Shown: positions 10,101 through 20,963, counted from the first letter of the stretch. The stretch is DNA of 64,000 nt from an uncultured Gellertiella sp. (GCF_963457605.1 NZ_OY735139.1:1426001-1490000); one strand, 5' to 3'. Notes: generated by a model from the sequence alone, not told the origin. A program made the numbers and translations.

Positions 10101-11165
10101 TTACGAGATCTTCGGGGCAAGGCTGCCGGAACGGTAGCGCTTGGCCATTTCCGGCAGGCTGATCGGCTTGATCTTGTGGGCATTGCCGGCGGTGCCGAAC
10201 TGCTCGAAACGCTCGATGCACAGTTTCTTCATCGCGGCCATGGCCGGGACGAGATATTTGCGCGGGTCGAATTCCGACGGGTTTTCGGCGAACACCTTGC
10301 GGATCGCGCCGGTCAGCGCCATGCGGTTGTCGGTGTCGATGTTGATCTTGCGCACGCCATGCTTGATGCCGCGCTGGATTTCCTCGACCGGCACACCCCA
10401 GGTCGGCTTCATCTGGCCGCCGAACTTGTTGATGATTTCCTGCAGTTCTTCCGGAACCGAGGACGAGCCGTGCATGACCAGATGGGTATCGGGCAGGCGG
10501 CGGTGGATTTCCTCGATCACGCCCATGGCAAGAACATCGCCATCCGGCTTGCGGGTGAACTTGTAGGCGCCGTGGCTGGTGCCCATGGCGACGGCGAGCG
10601 CGTCGACCTGGGTGTCGCGGACGAACTGTGCGGCCTGTTCGGGATCGGTGAGCAGCTGGTCATGCGACAGCTTGCCTTCGGCACCATGACCGTCTTCCTG
10701 TTCGCCTTCACCCGATTCCAGCGAACCGAGAACGCCGATTTCGCCTTCGACCGACACGCCGCCCCAATGGGCCATGTCGGTGACGCGGCGGGTAATGCCG
10801 GCATTATAGGCGTAGTCGGCGGGCGTCTTGCCGTCTTCCTTCAGCGAACCGTCCATCATCACCGAGGTGAAGCCATACTGGATGGCCGACATGCAGGTGG
10901 CTTCGTTATTGCCATGGTCGAGATGCATGCAGATCGGGATGTCGGGATGAAGCTCGACCAGACCATCGATCAGCTTGGCCAGAATGATGTCATTGGCATA
11001 GGCGCGTGCGCCACGGCTGGCCTGGATGATGACGGGCGAGCTGGTCGCGGCAGCCGCTTCCAGAATGGCCAGACCCTGTTCCATGTTGTTGATGTTGAAT
11101 GCGGGCACGCCATAGCCGTATTCGGCAGCGTGATCGAGCAACTGTCTGAGCGTTACGCGAGCCAA
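10101..11165 (-). CDS. fba: Class II fructose-bisphosphate aldolase
   Basis: Zn-dependent aldolase cleaving fructose 1,6-bisphosphate to dihydroxyacetone phosphate and glyceraldehyde 3-phosphate. About 354 residues, Calvin-cycle subtype: [20 protein letters not shown] at the start, [10 protein letters not shown] with catalytic Asp and a Zn-binding His, [18 protein letters not shown], and the phosphate-binding region [16 protein letters not shown]-like ([16 protein letters not shown]) with [13 protein letters not shown]. An ATG at 11171 lies only 1 base from AGGAGG. The TTG at 11165 is 7 bases from the same AGGAGG and gives the exact family N-terminus, so TTG is the likely start. No Calvin-cycle neighbours are present. 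Confidence 0.93.
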   Translation of the reverse strand: MARVTLRQLLDHAAEYGYGVPAFNINNMEQGLAILEAAAATSSPVIIQASRGARAYANDIILAKLIDGLVELHPDIPICMHLDHGNNEATCMSAIQYGFTSVMMDGSLKEDGKTPADYAYNAGITRRVTDMAHWGGVSVEGEIGVLGSLESGEGEQEDGHGAEGKLSHDQLLTDPEQAAQFVRDTQVDALAVAMGTSHGAYKFTRKPDGDVLAMGVIEEIHRRLPDTHLVMHGSSSVPEELQEIINKFGGQMKPTWGVPVEEIQRGIKHGVRKINIDTDNRMALTGAIRKVFAENPSEFDPRKYLVPAMAAMKKLCIERFEQFGTAGNAHKIKPISLPEMAKRYRSGSLAPKIS

Positions 11166-11564
11166 GCTCATTCCTCCTGTTCAAGTGTGATCTGATATTC
11201 GCCAGTCTGACGACTTTTCGCACGCCAGTACAGCCATTCCGGAGCCTCCCGGTTGAATTAGCCTGTAGGGCCATAATTTCGGGCGGGCAAGAGGCGCAAA
11301 AGCCGGGCGGACCTATTGAATCGGTTGAATTGCGAAGCTCTGCGAATTTACGTTAATTTCTCCCCGCAACACCGCACCGGTAGAACTCGGATACGAGATC
11401 GCCAGCACCGCCCGGGCCCCGACTTTCGCAGCGGCAGGTCCAGCATTTACGATTGCGGCCAAAAAAGGGTAAGGTTTTTCCGCTGGGAAGCAAAAGTCGG
11501 AAAATCATGCGTTCTGAAACACGACCGGTTTGATAGAGTTTGATGACAAACCAAGGAGGTGGCG
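11166..11564. other. 399-base divergent region (fba / sbp)
   Basis: Holds the promoters of the aldolase and sulfate operons; no gene seen. Two TGCGAA units 10 bases apart (in TTGCGAA and CTGCGAA, about 11328-11346) resemble the octamers before the ScfR gene, but the spacing differs and the match may be chance. AAGGAGG at 11553-11559 is the ribosome binding site of sbp. Confidence 0.4.
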
Positions 11565-12584
11565 ATGACAACGAAACTTTTGGCCCGGCTTCTGGCAGTC
11601 GGCCTCGCATTCGGGAGTGTTCTCGGTTCCCTGCCCGCCCTGGCGGACCAGACGCTTCTGAATGTCAGCTACGACCCGACCCGCGAGTTCTACAAGGATT
11701 TCAACGCTGCCTTTGCGGAGAAATGGAAGAAGGACCATAACGAGACGGTCACCATCGAGACCTCGCATGGCGGTTCGGGCAAGCAGGCGCGCGCCGTGAT
11801 CGACGGCCTGGCCGCCGATGTCGTGACGCTGGCGCTCGAGGCCGATATCGACCAGATCGCCAAGGCCACGGGCAAGATCCCGAAGGACTGGAAGAAGCGG
11901 CTCGCCAACAACAGCGCCCCCTATACCTCGACCATCGTCTTCCTGGTGCGCAAGGGCAATCCGAAGGGCATCAAGGACTGGGGCGACCTGGTCAAGGACG
12001 ATGTCGCGGTGATCACCCCGAACCCGAAGACCTCGGGCGGCGCGCGCTGGAACTTCCTCGCTGCCTGGGCCTGGGCCCGGCAGGCCAATGGCGGCGATGA
12101 TGCCAAGGCGCAGGATTTCGTCACCAGTCTCTACAAGCATGTGCCGATCCTCGACACCGGCGCACGGGCAGCGACCACCACCTTTGTCCAGCGCGAACAG
12201 GGCGATGTACTGCTGACCTGGGAGAACGAGGCCTATCTGGCGCTGAACGAACTCGGCGAAGGCAATTATGAAATCGTCACCCCGTCGGTGTCGATCAAGG
12301 CCGAACCCTCGGTATCGCTGGTCGATGGCAATGCCGACCAGAAGGGCACCCGCAAGGTGGCCGAAGCCTATCTCGACTACCTCTATTCGGATGTCGGCCA
12401 GAAGCTTGCCGCCAGGCACTATTATCGCCCTTCAAATCCGGAATTTGCCGACAAGGCTGATCTTGCCCGCTTTGCAGATGTCAAACTTGCGACTATTGAT
12501 GATTTCGGCGGATGGGCGGTCGCTCAGCCGAAATACTTCGCGGATGGTGGCGTTTTTGACAAGATTTATCAACCGGCTCAATAA
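11565..12584 (+). CDS. sbp: Sulfate ABC transporter periplasmic binding protein
   Basis: 339-residue sulfate/thiosulfate-binding protein delivering its ligand to CysT/CysW/CysA. A signal peptide ([19 protein letters not shown]) precedes the mature start [19 protein letters not shown], the family signature. Ligand-pocket segments [18 protein letters not shown] and [18 protein letters not shown] are intact. The ATG at 11565 has AAGGAGG 5 bases upstream; a GTG at 11559 overlaps that site and is rejected. First gene of sbp-cysT-cysW-cysA, 3 bases before cysT. Confidence 0.95.
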   Translation: MTTKLLARLLAVGLAFGSVLGSLPALADQTLLNVSYDPTREFYKDFNAAFAEKWKKDHNETVTIETSHGGSGKQARAVIDGLAADVVTLALEADIDQIAKATGKIPKDWKKRLANNSAPYTSTIVFLVRKGNPKGIKDWGDLVKDDVAVITPNPKTSGGARWNFLAAWAWARQANGGDDAKAQDFVTSLYKHVPILDTGARAATTTFVQREQGDVLLTWENEAYLALNELGEGNYEIVTPSVSIKAEPSVSLVDGNADQKGTRKVAEAYLDYLYSDVGQKLAARHYYRPSNPEFADKADLARFADVKLATIDDFGGWAVAQPKYFADGGVFDKIYQPAQ

Positions 12585-12587
12585 CTT

Positions 12588-13448
12588 ATGAATGCACGGT
12601 CTCCCTCAAGAGGGTGGCAGTTCAGACAGCCGAGTGTTCTTCCGGGCTTCCGGTGGGCGCTCGGCTTCACGCTGATCTGGCTGACGCTCATCGTCCTCAT
12701 CCCGCTTGCCGGGCTTTTCTTTCGGTCGAGCACGCTCGGCTGGAGCGAATTCTGGCATCTGGCACTCGATCCGCGCACGCTGAACGCCTTGAAGATCAGT
12801 TTCGGCACGGCCTTTGTCGCAGCGCTTGCCAATGTAGTGTTCGGCGTCATGCTCGCCTGGGTGCTGGTGCGCTACAGCTTTCCCGGCAAGCGCATCATCG
12901 ATGCGATGGTCGACCTGCCCTTCGCGCTGCCGACCGCCGTGGCGGGCATTGCATTGACCACGCTTTACGCGCCGAAGGGCTGGATCGGCGCATTGCTGGT
13001 GCCGCTGGGCATCAAGGTCGCCTTTACCCCGCTCGGCATCGTCGTGGCGCTGGTCTTTGTCGGCCTGCCCTTCGTGGTGCGCACCGTGCAGCCGGTCATG
13101 GAAGAGCTTGACCGCGAGGTGGAGGAAGCGGCCGCAACCCTGGGCGCCAACCGCTTCCAGACGGTGTTCAAGGTGCTGCTGCCGGGTCTTGCCCCTGCCG
13201 TTCTCACCGGCTTCTCGCTGGCTTTTGCCCGTGGGGTCGGCGAATACGGCTCGGTGATCTTCATTGCCGGCAACCTGCCCTACAAATCGGAAATCGCGCC
13301 CTTGCTGATCGTCATCCGGCTGGAGGAGTTCAACTATCCCGCCGCCACCGCCATTGCGGTGGTGATGCTGCTGCTCTCCTTTGCCATGCTCTTCGTGATC
13401 AACCTCATTCAGGCCTGGAGCCGCCGGAGGTATGGCTATGGCGCGTGA
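12588..13448 (+). CDS. cysT: Sulfate ABC transporter permease CysT
   Basis: 286-residue inner-membrane permease with about six membrane segments. The conserved cytoplasmic coupling loop reads [20 protein letters not shown], with downstream [20 protein letters not shown] typical of CysT (sulfate ABC permease subunit T). Begins 3 bases after the sbp stop with no obvious ribosome site, suggesting translational coupling. Pairs with CysW to form the channel. Confidence 0.94.
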   Translation: MNARSPSRGWQFRQPSVLPGFRWALGFTLIWLTLIVLIPLAGLFFRSSTLGWSEFWHLALDPRTLNALKISFGTAFVAALANVVFGVMLAWVLVRYSFPGKRIIDAMVDLPFALPTAVAGIALTTLYAPKGWIGALLVPLGIKVAFTPLGIVVALVFVGLPFVVRTVQPVMEELDREVEEAAATLGANRFQTVFKVLLPGLAPAVLTGFSLAFARGVGEYGSVIFIAGNLPYKSEIAPLLIVIRLEEFNYPAATAIAVVMLLLSFAMLFVINLIQAWSRRRYGYGA

Positions 13449-14298
13449 CGCAAAGCCCATCGATGCCGTGACCACGGAAACGCCGCTGGCGCGCGGGCTG
13501 CTGATTACAGCCTCGCTCCTCTTCCTGCTGCTGATCCTTGCCATGCCATTGGCCGTGGTGTTTTCCGAAGCGCTGCGCAAGGGCCTTCCGGCCTTCTTCA
13601 CCTCGCTCGGCGACCCCGAGACCTTTTCCGCCATCCGCCTGACGCTGCTGGTCGCGGGCATTGCCGTACCGCTCAACCTGGTGTTCGGCGTGGCGGCCGC
13701 CTGGTCGATTGCCAAGTTCGAGTTCAAGGGCAAGGCGATCCTCAGCACGCTGATCGACCTGCCCTTCTCGGTATCGCCGGTCATCTCCGGCCTGGTCTTC
13801 GTCATGCTGTTCGGCGCACAGGGACTGTTCGGCGCCTATCTCAACGACGCCCATATCCAGATCATCTTTGCCGTGCCGGGTCTGGTGCTGGCGACGATCT
13901 TCGTCACCTTTCCCTTCGTGGCACGCGAACTGATCCCGCTGATGCAGGAACAGGGCACCGCCGACGAGGAGGCAGCCCTGTCGCTGGGGGCGACCGGCTG
14001 GCAGACCTTCTGGCATGTGACGCTGCCGAACATCAAATGGGGCCTGCTCTATGGCGTGCTGCTCTGCAACGCCCGCGCCATGGGCGAGTTCGGGGCGGTC
14101 TCGGTGGTGTCAGGCCATATTCGCGGCCAGACCAATACCATGCCGCTGCAGGTCGAAATTCTCTACAACGAATATAATTTCGTGGCGGCCTTTGCTGTCG
14201 CCACGCTTCTGGCGCTGCTGGCGCTTGTCACGCTCGTGCTGAAATCGGTGCTGGAATATCGCTACAGCGCCGAACTCGCCGCCAGCCGTCGCCACTGA
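13438..14298 (+). CDS. cysW: Sulfate ABC transporter permease CysW
   Basis: 286-residue permease with about six membrane segments, second half of the sulfate channel. Signature stretches: [20 protein letters not shown], the EAA loop [20 protein letters not shown] and [20 protein letters not shown], all characteristic of CysW. GGAGG at 13426-13430 sits 7 bases from the ATG at 13438 but only 1 base from an ATG at 13432, so 13438 is chosen. Overlaps cysT by 11 bases. Confidence 0.94.
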   Translation: MARDAKPIDAVTTETPLARGLLITASLLFLLLILAMPLAVVFSEALRKGLPAFFTSLGDPETFSAIRLTLLVAGIAVPLNLVFGVAAAWSIAKFEFKGKAILSTLIDLPFSVSPVISGLVFVMLFGAQGLFGAYLNDAHIQIIFAVPGLVLATIFVTFPFVARELIPLMQEQGTADEEAALSLGATGWQTFWHVTLPNIKWGLLYGVLLCNARAMGEFGAVSVVSGHIRGQTNTMPLQVEILYNEYNFVAAFAVATLLALLALVTLVLKSVLEYRYSAELAASRRH

Positions 14299-14311
14299 GG
14301 GGCATTTGTCG

Positions 14312-15349
14312 ATGGAAGTCAAAGTACAAAATATCCGCAAGGAATTCGGGCGTTTTCCGGCCTTGCACGATGTCTCGCTCGATATCCGCTCGGGCGAGCT
14401 GATCGCGCTGCTCGGTCCGTCCGGCTCCGGCAAGACGACATTGTTGCGGCTGATTGCAGGGCTGGAAAGCCCGACCGAGGGGAAGATCTTCTTTGGCGAT
14501 ACGGATGCCTCCCGCAAGACCGTGCAGGAGCGCAATATCGGCTTCGTCTTCCAGCACTATGCGCTGTTTCGCCATATGACCGTGGTCGACAATATCGGCT
14601 TCGGCCTGAAGGTCCGGCCACGCGGGCGTCGGCCCTCGACCCAGGAAATCCGCCGCCGCGCGATGGAACTGCTCGACCTCGTGCAGCTCTCCGGCATGGA
14701 AAACCGCTATCCGACCCAGCTGTCCGGCGGCCAGCGGCAGCGCGTGGCGCTGGCGCGTGCCATGGCGGTCGAACCGAATGTGCTGCTGCTCGACGAGCCC
14801 TTCGGGGCGCTGGATGCGCAGGTGCGCAAGGACCTGCGTCGCTGGCTGCGCGAGATCCATGACCGCACCGGCCACACCACCGTCTTCGTCACCCATGACC
14901 AGGAAGAGGCACTGGAGCTTGCCGACCGCGTGGTGGTGATGAGCCAGGGCAAGATCGAACAGGTGGGCACGCCGGATGACGTCTATGACACGCCCAATTC
15001 CCCCTTCGTCTTCGGCTTCATCGGCCAGTCGAATTGCCTGAAGGTGGATGTCGACAACGGCCAGATCCGCCATGCAGGCGAGGCGAAGGGCATGGCCGCC
15101 GCCTCCGACAAGCATGGTCCGGCGCTTCTCTATTTCCGTCCGCAGGATATCGTGCTTGCCACCGACGGCGAGCCGCATTTTGCAGGCATGGTGACCGCGA
15201 CGAGGCGGGTGGCCGGGACGCGGCATGTGGAAGTCATGGTCAAATCCGGCGACAAGGTGGAGCTGGAACTGTCGCCCGAACAGGCTGCCGCCATCGATCA
15301 CAAGCGCATCCTGTTCCGCCCGACCCGCTGGAAGCTGTTTCCGGTCTGA
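14312..15349 (+). CDS. cysA: Sulfate/thiosulfate ABC transporter ATP-binding protein CysA
   Basis: 345-residue ATPase energising sulfate import. Opens [20 protein letters not shown]. Walker [14 protein letters not shown]-loop [13 protein letters not shown], signature [15 protein letters not shown], Walker [16 protein letters not shown] and switch His in [14 protein letters not shown] are all present. The C-terminal TOBE-like regulatory domain ends [11 protein letters not shown] as in CysA. A TTG at 14306 is an alternative start; the ATG at 14312 matches the family. Only 21 bases separate it from the convergent cutC gene. Confidence 0.95.
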   Translation: MEVKVQNIRKEFGRFPALHDVSLDIRSGELIALLGPSGSGKTTLLRLIAGLESPTEGKIFFGDTDASRKTVQERNIGFVFQHYALFRHMTVVDNIGFGLKVRPRGRRPSTQEIRRRAMELLDLVQLSGMENRYPTQLSGGQRQRVALARAMAVEPNVLLLDEPFGALDAQVRKDLRRWLREIHDRTGHTTVFVTHDQEEALELADRVVVMSQGKIEQVGTPDDVYDTPNSPFVFGFIGQSNCLKVDVDNGQIRHAGEAKGMAAASDKHGPALLYFRPQDIVLATDGEPHFAGMVTATRRVAGTRHVEVMVKSGDKVELELSPEQAAAIDHKRILFRPTRWKLFPV

Positions 15350-15370
15350 CCGGCAACGGGCTGACCTTGA

Positions 15371-16093
15371 TCAAGACGAAATCCGGGCCTTGAGCGCCCG
15401 GACAATCGCCTCGTCCGTCCGCCGGGCGGCCCCGTCGAGAAAGCCAAGCGCGCGCACCCCGGCCAAAGGTTCGGCATCCGGACCGGAGCAGGAGGCATGG
15501 ATGTCGACCTCCGGCAGGGCATCGAGGATCGGGCCGACCGTCTGAAGATTGATGCCGGAGCCGGGCAGGATCTCGATCCGGCCCGCAGCCTTACGCACCA
15601 GATCGACGATTTCAGACAGGCCCTCCGGCGCCGTCTTGCTGCCGCCCGAGGTCAGGACCCGGACAAAGCCGAGCCGGATCGCGGTTTCCAGCGCCTCGCT
15701 CCGGTCCGGCACCAGATCGAAGGCGCGGTGCAGCACGGCGGGGAGGCCTTTGGCGGCGTCCAGCACGTGTTCGAGCACCTCCTGATCGAGACGGCCATCG
15801 GGACGCGAGGCCCCGACGACTATTCCGGAAAGCCCGAAGCTGCGCACTGCCCGGATATCGGCGCACATCTGGCCGAGATCCTCCGGCGAGACGTCAAACG
15901 CGCCTGCCCGTGGCCGGATCATCACGACGACGGGAACCGGGGCGGCGGCGGCGAGCTCCATCAGGCCCGGCGATGGCGTCAGCCCGCCGCTTGCCAGCGC
16001 GCTGCACAATTCGATCCGGTCCGCCCCCCCGGCAATCGCGGCGCGAAGGCCACGGGCATCGTCGACGCAGACCTCCAGCCGCCGGGCTCTCAT
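15371..16093 (-). CDS. cutC: CutC family protein
   Basis: 240-residue TIM-barrel protein of the CutC family: LEVCVDDARGLRAAIAGGAD, RIELCSALASGGLTPSPGLM, VMIRPRAGAF, LHRAFDLV and RVLTSGGSKTAPEGL are the family's characteristic blocks. Historically called copper homeostasis protein; that role has been questioned and its reaction is unknown. The ATG at 16093 overlaps the stop of the ROK kinase gene (ATGA), so the two are coupled. Last gene of the murQ/ABC arm. Placement with amino-sugar genes suggests a sugar-related rather than a copper role here (inference). Confidence 0.92.
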   Translation of the reverse strand: MRARRLEVCVDDARGLRAAIAGGADRIELCSALASGGLTPSPGLMELAAAAPVPVVVMIRPRAGAFDVSPEDLGQMCADIRAVRSFGLSGIVVGASRPDGRLDQEVLEHVLDAAKGLPAVLHRAFDLVPDRSEALETAIRLGFVRVLTSGGSKTAPEGLSEIVDLVRKAAGRIEILPGSGINLQTVGPILDALPEVDIHASCSGPDAEPLAGVRALGFLDGAARRTDEAIVRALKARISS

Positions 16094-17001
16094 GCCCGTT
16101 CGGTCGCAAAACCGAGTACCGCCGCGCCGACCAGGCCCGGCTCGATGGTGCAGAGGCCGGGGACGACAAGCGGTTGGTCCGACTTCCGCAGGATGCGCTG
16201 GCGCACCCGCTGATCGATCTCGGCAATCAGCGGCGCGCACCGGGCAAGCCCGCCGCCGACAGGCACGATTCCGGCTCCGGTGAGGTTGAGGATCATGGCG
16301 AGCGGACCCGCCGTGATGTCGGCCAGCACGTCGATGGTGCGCGTCGCCTTTTCGTCGCCGCCGAGCCAGGCATCGGTGATCTCTTCGCTGGTTTTCACTT
16401 CGTTGCAGAGATAGCGGTGGATTTTCTCCATGCCGCGGGCGCTGACCGTGCTGTCGAGACAGCCCCTCAGGCCGCAGCCGCAGGGAAAGGCCGGAAGCTC
16501 GACCTCGGGCGTGCCCGCAAAGCGAGCCGCCACCGGGCCATGGCCCCATTCTCCGGCAAAGCCGCCATCGCTGTTGATCAGTCTTCCGTCAACGACAAGG
16601 CCGCCGCCGACGCCCGTGCCGAGGATCACGCCGAAGACGATGCGATGCCCCCTGCCCGCGCCGACGCCCGCTTCCGCCATGGCAAGGCAATCCGCATCAT
16701 TGGAAACCAGCACCGGCAGGCCGAGGGCAGCTTCAAGATCATCCTTCAGCCGCCGACCGTCGATGCAGGGAATATTGGCAACGGTCACCCGCTGCGTTTG
16801 CGGGTCGGTTACCCCGGTGATCGAGGCGGACACCAGCGTGACTTTTTCCGGCGTGGCCCGGATTGCCTGCGCCATCGCGCCGCAGAAGGCCGGAAAGCTG
16901 TCGAGTGGCGTCGGCACGCGCGGCAACACCTCTATTGCTTCCGGCGACCGGGCATAGGCACCCTTGATGGCGGTTCCGCCGATATCGAAACAGACGATCA
17001 T
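16090..17001 (-). CDS. ROK-family sugar kinase, probably N-acetylglucosamine/N-acetylmannosamine kinase
   Basis: 303-residue ROK kinase. N-terminal phosphate loop CFDIGGTAIKGAYA, catalytic Asp region VSNDADCLAMAEAG, ILGTGVGGGLVVDGRLI, and the zinc cluster of ROK proteins: GHGPVAARF...ELPAFPCGCGLRGCLDS, with Cys residues in CGCGLRGC. Substrate is inferred from the neighbourhood (murQ, nagA, a second GlcNAc kinase), so an amino sugar such as GlcNAc, ManNAc or MurNAc is likely. Coupled to cutC downstream; 51 bases after the ABC ATPase gene. Confidence 0.85.
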   Translation of the reverse strand: MIVCFDIGGTAIKGAYARSPEAIEVLPRVPTPLDSFPAFCGAMAQAIRATPEKVTLVSASITGVTDPQTQRVTVANIPCIDGRRLKDDLEAALGLPVLVSNDADCLAMAEAGVGAGRGHRIVFGVILGTGVGGGLVVDGRLINSDGGFAGEWGHGPVAARFAGTPEVELPAFPCGCGLRGCLDSTVSARGMEKIHRYLCNEVKTSEEITDAWLGGDEKATRTIDVLADITAGPLAMILNLTGAGIVPVGGGLARCAPLIAEIDQRVRQRILRKSDQPLVVPGLCTIEPGLVGAAVLGFATERA

Positions 17002-17052
17002 CCCAGCCTACTCCTTGACCCGGCGAAGCGGTCTTTTCCCATCCGGGCGGGA

Positions 17053-18054
17053 TCAGCGCAAGTCCTTGCCATCGGCATCGAAGCGGTGCATCGCCGCGTG
17101 ATCGGGCGTGGCATGGACGATATCATCCGGATTGATCTGGTGTTCGCCAAACAGCCGCACGGTCAGCAGACCGGTCTTTTCGGTTTCGAGATAGACGATC
17201 GTGTCCGCCCCGAGATGCTCGACATGAATGACCCTGCCCTGCCATTCGCCGCTGTCACGGGACAGCGCGATATGCTCGGGGCGAATGCCGATGGTCTTTG
17301 CCCCACCCTCCCCCAGTCGTCCCGCCTCGATGAAATTCATCTGCGGCGATCCGATGAAGCCGGCAACGAACAGATTGGCGGGGCGGTTGTAAAGCTCCAT
17401 CGGCGAGCCGACCTGCTCGATGGCTCCGGCGGAAAGCACCACGATCTTGTCGGCAAGCGTCATCGCCTCGACCTGGTCATGGGTGACATAGATCATCGTC
17501 GCCTTCAGGTCGCGGTGCAGCCGGGCGATCTCCAGTCGGGTCTGGACGCGCAGCGCCGCATCGAGGTTCGACAGCGGCTCGTCGAACAGGAACAGTTTCG
17601 GCTCGCGCACGATGGCTCGGCCAATCGCCACCCGCTGCCGCTGGCCACCGGAGAGTTCGGAGGGGCGGCGGGCGAGATAGGGTTCCAGCGACAGCATGGC
17701 GGAAGCCCTGGCAATCCGGGCATCGATATCGGCCTTATGCGCGCCGGCCTGCTTCAGCCCGAGGCCCATGTTGTCGCGGACCGTCAGATGCGGATAGAGC
17801 GCATAGGACTGGAACACCATGGCAATGCCGCGTTTGGCCGGCGGCACGCTTGCCACCTCCTCGCCCTCGATCTCGATGCTGCCGGTCGAGGCATCCTCCA
17901 GCCCGGCGATCACCCGCAGCAGGGTCGACTTGCCGCAGCCGGACGGGCCGACAAAGATGACGAATTCGCCATCCCGGACATCGAGATCGATGCCCTTCAG
18001 AACCTCGTGCACACCAAAACTCTTGCGAATATTCCTTAAACGAAGCGAGCCCAA
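17053..18054 (-). CDS. ugpC: Sugar ABC transporter ATP-binding protein (UgpC/MsmK family)
   Basis: 333-residue ATPase with Walker [14 protein letters not shown]-loop [13 protein letters not shown], signature [15 protein letters not shown], Walker [18 protein letters not shown]-loop [13 protein letters not shown] and a C-terminal TOBE/OB domain. This is the CUT1 sugar-importer class. The start appears to be TTG at 18054 ([18 protein letters not shown]), 2 bases after the oxidoreductase stop; no in-frame ATG fits the family start. Energises the two permeases upstream in the operon. The ugpC name refers to the family; glycerol-3-phosphate is not the implied substrate. Confidence 0.9.
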   Translation of the reverse strand: MGSLRLRNIRKSFGVHEVLKGIDLDVRDGEFVIFVGPSGCGKSTLLRVIAGLEDASTGSIEIEGEEVASVPPAKRGIAMVFQSYALYPHLTVRDNMGLGLKQAGAHKADIDARIARASAMLSLEPYLARRPSELSGGQRQRVAIGRAIVREPKLFLFDEPLSNLDAALRVQTRLEIARLHRDLKATMIYVTHDQVEAMTLADKIVVLSAGAIEQVGSPMELYNRPANLFVAGFIGSPQMNFIEAGRLGEGGAKTIGIRPEHIALSRDSGEWQGRVIHVEHLGADTIVYLETEKTGLLTVRLFGEHQINPDDIVHATPDHAAMHRFDADGKDLR

Positions 18055-18056
18055 AT

Positions 18057-19124
18057 CTATTCCCCCTGCAATCGAACCGGTTTGCCGGTCTTCACACTTT
18101 CATCCGCCGCCAGGCACACCTTCAGCGACTGCACCGCATCCTGCATGTGACGGGAGAGATCGACATCCTCGCGAATGGCTTTCAGCAGAAAGGCCTGTTC
18201 ACGCTCGCAGAGTTCCTGATGGCCGGGTTCGCCCGCCATCTTCAGGTCGAGATCGGGCTCGGCAAACCGGCCATCCGACCCCATCCGTGCGCGGTGCACC
18301 CGGATCATCGAGGTCTTCGTGTGGGCGTCGATATCGTCGGAGCGGGCGCCCCCCTCCATGACGATCGACACCGAGCCGTTCGGCGACATCACGTCCTTCA
18401 CGAAAAAGGCGGTTTCCGACATCATCGGCCCCCAGCCAGCCTCGTACCAGCCCAGCGACCCGTCTTCGAACAGCACCTGCAAATGGCCGTAATTATACAT
18501 GTCCGGCCGGATTTCCTCCGACATCCTGAGCCCCATGCCGCGCACTTCCACCGGCCGGGAATCGGTGATCTGGCACATCACGTCGATATAATGCACGCCG
18601 CAATCGACAATCGGCGAGGTGGTCTGCATCAGCGCCTTGTGGGTGGCCCAGGTGGTGCCGGAGGATTGCTGGTTGAGGTTCATCCGGAACACATAGGGAC
18701 CGCCCAGCGCCCGGGCCTCGGCAATCAGCCGCATCCAGGACGGGTGATGGCGCAGGATATAGCCGACCACCAGCTTGCGGCCATTGGCCCTTGCCGCCGC
18801 CACCACCCGTTCGGCATCGGCAACCGTGGTGGCGAGCGGCTTTTCGACAAACACATGACAGCCCGCCTCCAGCGCCATCACCGCGAATTCCGCATGGCTG
18901 TCGGAATAGGTGTTGATCGAGCAGACATCCGGACGAAGGGTCTTCAGCGCAGCGCCAAAATCCGGCAGGATCTCGTAAGCCCCAAGCTCGGGATCGAGCA
19001 CCGGCGTCGAGCGGTTGACAAGACCGGCAATCGCAAAGCCGTCATTGCGGTGATAGGCGAGCGCGTGGCTGCGGCCCATGTTGCCAAGGCCCGCGACGAG
19101 GACGCGAAGCGGTTGTGCGCTCAT
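18057..19124 (-). CDS. Gfo/Idh/MocA family NAD(P)-dependent oxidoreductase
   Basis: 355-residue protein starting [20 protein letters not shown], a Rossmann nucleotide-binding site. It contains the family motif [15 protein letters not shown] (E-K-P with catalytic Lys) and a C-terminal alpha/beta domain with [16 protein letters not shown], whose G-x-H-x-x-D supplies a probable catalytic His/Asp. Such enzymes oxidise or reduce sugars, inositols or sugar acids. Start ATG at 19124 overlaps the permease stop (ATGA). Lying between permease and ATPase genes, it probably acts on the imported sugar; the substrate is unknown. Confidence 0.88.
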   Translation of the reverse strand: MSAQPLRVLVAGLGNMGRSHALAYHRNDGFAIAGLVNRSTPVLDPELGAYEILPDFGAALKTLRPDVCSINTYSDSHAEFAVMALEAGCHVFVEKPLATTVADAERVVAAARANGRKLVVGYILRHHPSWMRLIAEARALGGPYVFRMNLNQQSSGTTWATHKALMQTTSPIVDCGVHYIDVMCQITDSRPVEVRGMGLRMSEEIRPDMYNYGHLQVLFEDGSLGWYEAGWGPMMSETAFFVKDVMSPNGSVSIVMEGGARSDDIDAHTKTSMIRVHRARMGSDGRFAEPDLDLKMAGEPGHQELCEREQAFLLKAIREDVDLSRHMQDAVQSLKVCLAADESVKTGKPVRLQGE

Positions 19125-19960
19125 TTGACGGCTCCCGAGGTGATGCCGCGGATCAGCTGGCGCGAGAAGATCATGTAGAGGACGAGCACCGGGAAAATCG
19201 CCAGCGACAGGGCCGACAGCACCGCATTCCAGTCGGTGACGAACTGGCCGATGAACACCTGGCTGCCGAGCGTCACGGTCTTGGTGGCCTCGGAGGGGGC
19301 CAGGATCAGCGGGAACCACAGATCGTTCCAGATCGGAATCATGGTGAAGACCGCGACCGTTGCCATGGCGGGCCGGACCAGCGGCAGCACCAGCCGGAAG
19401 AAGATCGCATATTCCGACAGCCCGTCGATCCGTCCGGCATTCTTCAGGTCGTCGGAGACGGTGCGCATGAATTCCGACAGGATGAATACCGCCAGCGGCA
19501 GGCCCTGCGCGGTATAGACCAGGATCAGCGCGGTGCGGGTATTGACCAGACCGGTCGCCACCATGCCCTGCAGGATGGCGACGGTGCCAAGCCGGATCGG
19601 GATCATGATGCCGAGCGACAGGTAGAGGCCCATCAGCGTGTTGCCCCTGAAGCGGTATTCCGACAGCGCAAAGGCCGCCATCGCACCGAACAGCAGCACG
19701 AAGAAGATGGAAACGACCGTGACCGTCAGGCTGTTGGTGAAATAGCCGGTGAAATTGCCCTGTTTCAGCACCGTCTGGTAGCCGATCAGGCTGAAGCTCG
19801 ACGGCCCCGGCAATTGCAGCGGCGCGCGGAAGATCGAGGCGCGGTCCTTGAAGGAATTGGCGATGGTGAGAAAAACCGGAAACAGCGCAACCAGCGTATA
19901 GGCTCCGAGCGCCAGGTGGATGGCGCCGGTGCGAACAGGGGATGAGCGGGCCTTGGACAT
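19121..19960 (-). CDS. Carbohydrate ABC transporter permease (MalG-like)
   Basis: 279-residue CUT1 permease with about six membrane segments. It begins MSKARSSPVRTGAIHLALGA, and its EAA coupling loop reads DDLKNAGRIDGLSEYAIFFR, followed by LVLPLVRPAMATVAVF. Second membrane subunit of the murQ-operon sugar importer; 18 bases after the MalF-like gene and overlapping the oxidoreductase gene by four bases. Substrate probably an amino sugar or muropeptide-derived sugar, from context. Confidence 0.9.
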   Translation of the reverse strand: MSKARSSPVRTGAIHLALGAYTLVALFPVFLTIANSFKDRASIFRAPLQLPGPSSFSLIGYQTVLKQGNFTGYFTNSLTVTVVSIFFVLLFGAMAAFALSEYRFRGNTLMGLYLSLGIMIPIRLGTVAILQGMVATGLVNTRTALILVYTAQGLPLAVFILSEFMRTVSDDLKNAGRIDGLSEYAIFFRLVLPLVRPAMATVAVFTMIPIWNDLWFPLILAPSEATKTVTLGSQVFIGQFVTDWNAVLSALSLAIFPVLVLYMIFSRQLIRGITSGAVK

Positions 19961-19978
19961 CTTGCTACCCCTTGCCTC

Positions 19979-20923
19979 TCAGAACTGGTAGCGGCGGATG
20001 CGCCGCTGGATGATGAACAGGTAGAGCGACACGCCGGACAGGATGATCAGGAACATCACCGTCGCAATCGTCGCCCCCATCGAGCGGTCGCCGAGCTGCA
20101 GCTGGAAGCCGAAGAAGGTGCGGTAAAGCAGGGTGCCGAGAATATCCGTCGAGCCGTCGGGGCCGGCAAGCGCCCCCTGCACGGTATAGACCAGGTCGAA
20201 GGCATTGAAATTGCCGACGAAGGTCAGGATCGAAATGATGCCGATGGCAGGCAGGATCAAGGGCAGCTTGATCTTCCAGAACTGGCTCCAGCCGGTAATG
20301 CCGTCGCATTCCGCCGCCTCGATCACCTCTTCGGGAATGTTGAGCAGGGCCGCATAGATCAGCATCATCGGAATGCCGACATATTGCCAGACGGAGATTA
20401 GCGACACCGTGACGAGCGCCGTATGCGGCAGGCCGAGCCAGGGCAGGAACAGGCCGCGCAATCCCGCCAGGCTCATCAGCCAGGGGGCCACGCCCCAGAT
20501 CGGCGACAGGATCAGCTTCCAGATGAAGCCGACAATGACGAAGGAGAGCAGCGTCGGCAGGAAGATCGCGGTGCGGTAGAAGGCGGCAAAGCGCAGCTTC
20601 GGCACCGACAGCATCGCCGCCAGCGCCACGCCGATCGGGTTTTGCACCAGCATGTGGATGACGAAGAACACCAGATTGTTGCGCAGCGCATTCCAGAAAT
20701 CGGCAGCCCAGCGCGGATCGCCAAACAGCACCCGGAAATTGCCGAGCCCGACATAAACGGTGCGGTCATCCACCGTATTGAACAGCGACAGCCACAGCGT
20801 CTGGAACAGCGGCAGGATCATCACCACGGTATATACGGCAAGCGCCGGGATCAGGAACACAAGTATATGCCAACGCACCGGCCGTTTCAGCGGCACCATC
20901 GCGATATCGTCTTCCGGCGTCAT
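19979..20923 (-). CDS. Carbohydrate ABC transporter permease (MalF-like)
   Basis: 314-residue CUT1 permease with about six membrane segments after a short cytoplasmic N-terminus (MTPEDDIAMVPLKRPVRWH). First segment ILVFLIPALAVYTVVMILPL. The coupling loop is IPEEVIEAAECDGITGWSQF, with KLPLILPAIGIISILTFVGN after it. Forms the channel with the following MalG-like subunit. The 125-base gap to the upstream binding-protein gene holds GC-rich stem-loops. Confidence 0.9.
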   Translation of the reverse strand: MTPEDDIAMVPLKRPVRWHILVFLIPALAVYTVVMILPLFQTLWLSLFNTVDDRTVYVGLGNFRVLFGDPRWAADFWNALRNNLVFFVIHMLVQNPIGVALAAMLSVPKLRFAAFYRTAIFLPTLLSFVIVGFIWKLILSPIWGVAPWLMSLAGLRGLFLPWLGLPHTALVTVSLISVWQYVGIPMMLIYAALLNIPEEVIEAAECDGITGWSQFWKIKLPLILPAIGIISILTFVGNFNAFDLVYTVQGALAGPDGSTDILGTLLYRTFFGFQLQLGDRSMGATIATVMFLIILSGVSLYLFIIQRRIRRYQF

Positions 20924-20963
20924 GGTGTGCCCTCAAGGTGCGGGTGGAGGTGGCAGGTGGGGC

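Noticed and set aside
11328-11346. Second ScfR operator before the sulfate operon
   Set aside because: Two TGCGAA units occur, but the spacing differs from the scfR-pcc repeats and there is no metabolic link; treated as possible chance.
15910-18039. 709-codon plus-strand frame
   Set aside because: Spans the antisense of cutC, the ROK kinase and the ABC ATPase, all of which have clear motifs on the minus strand.
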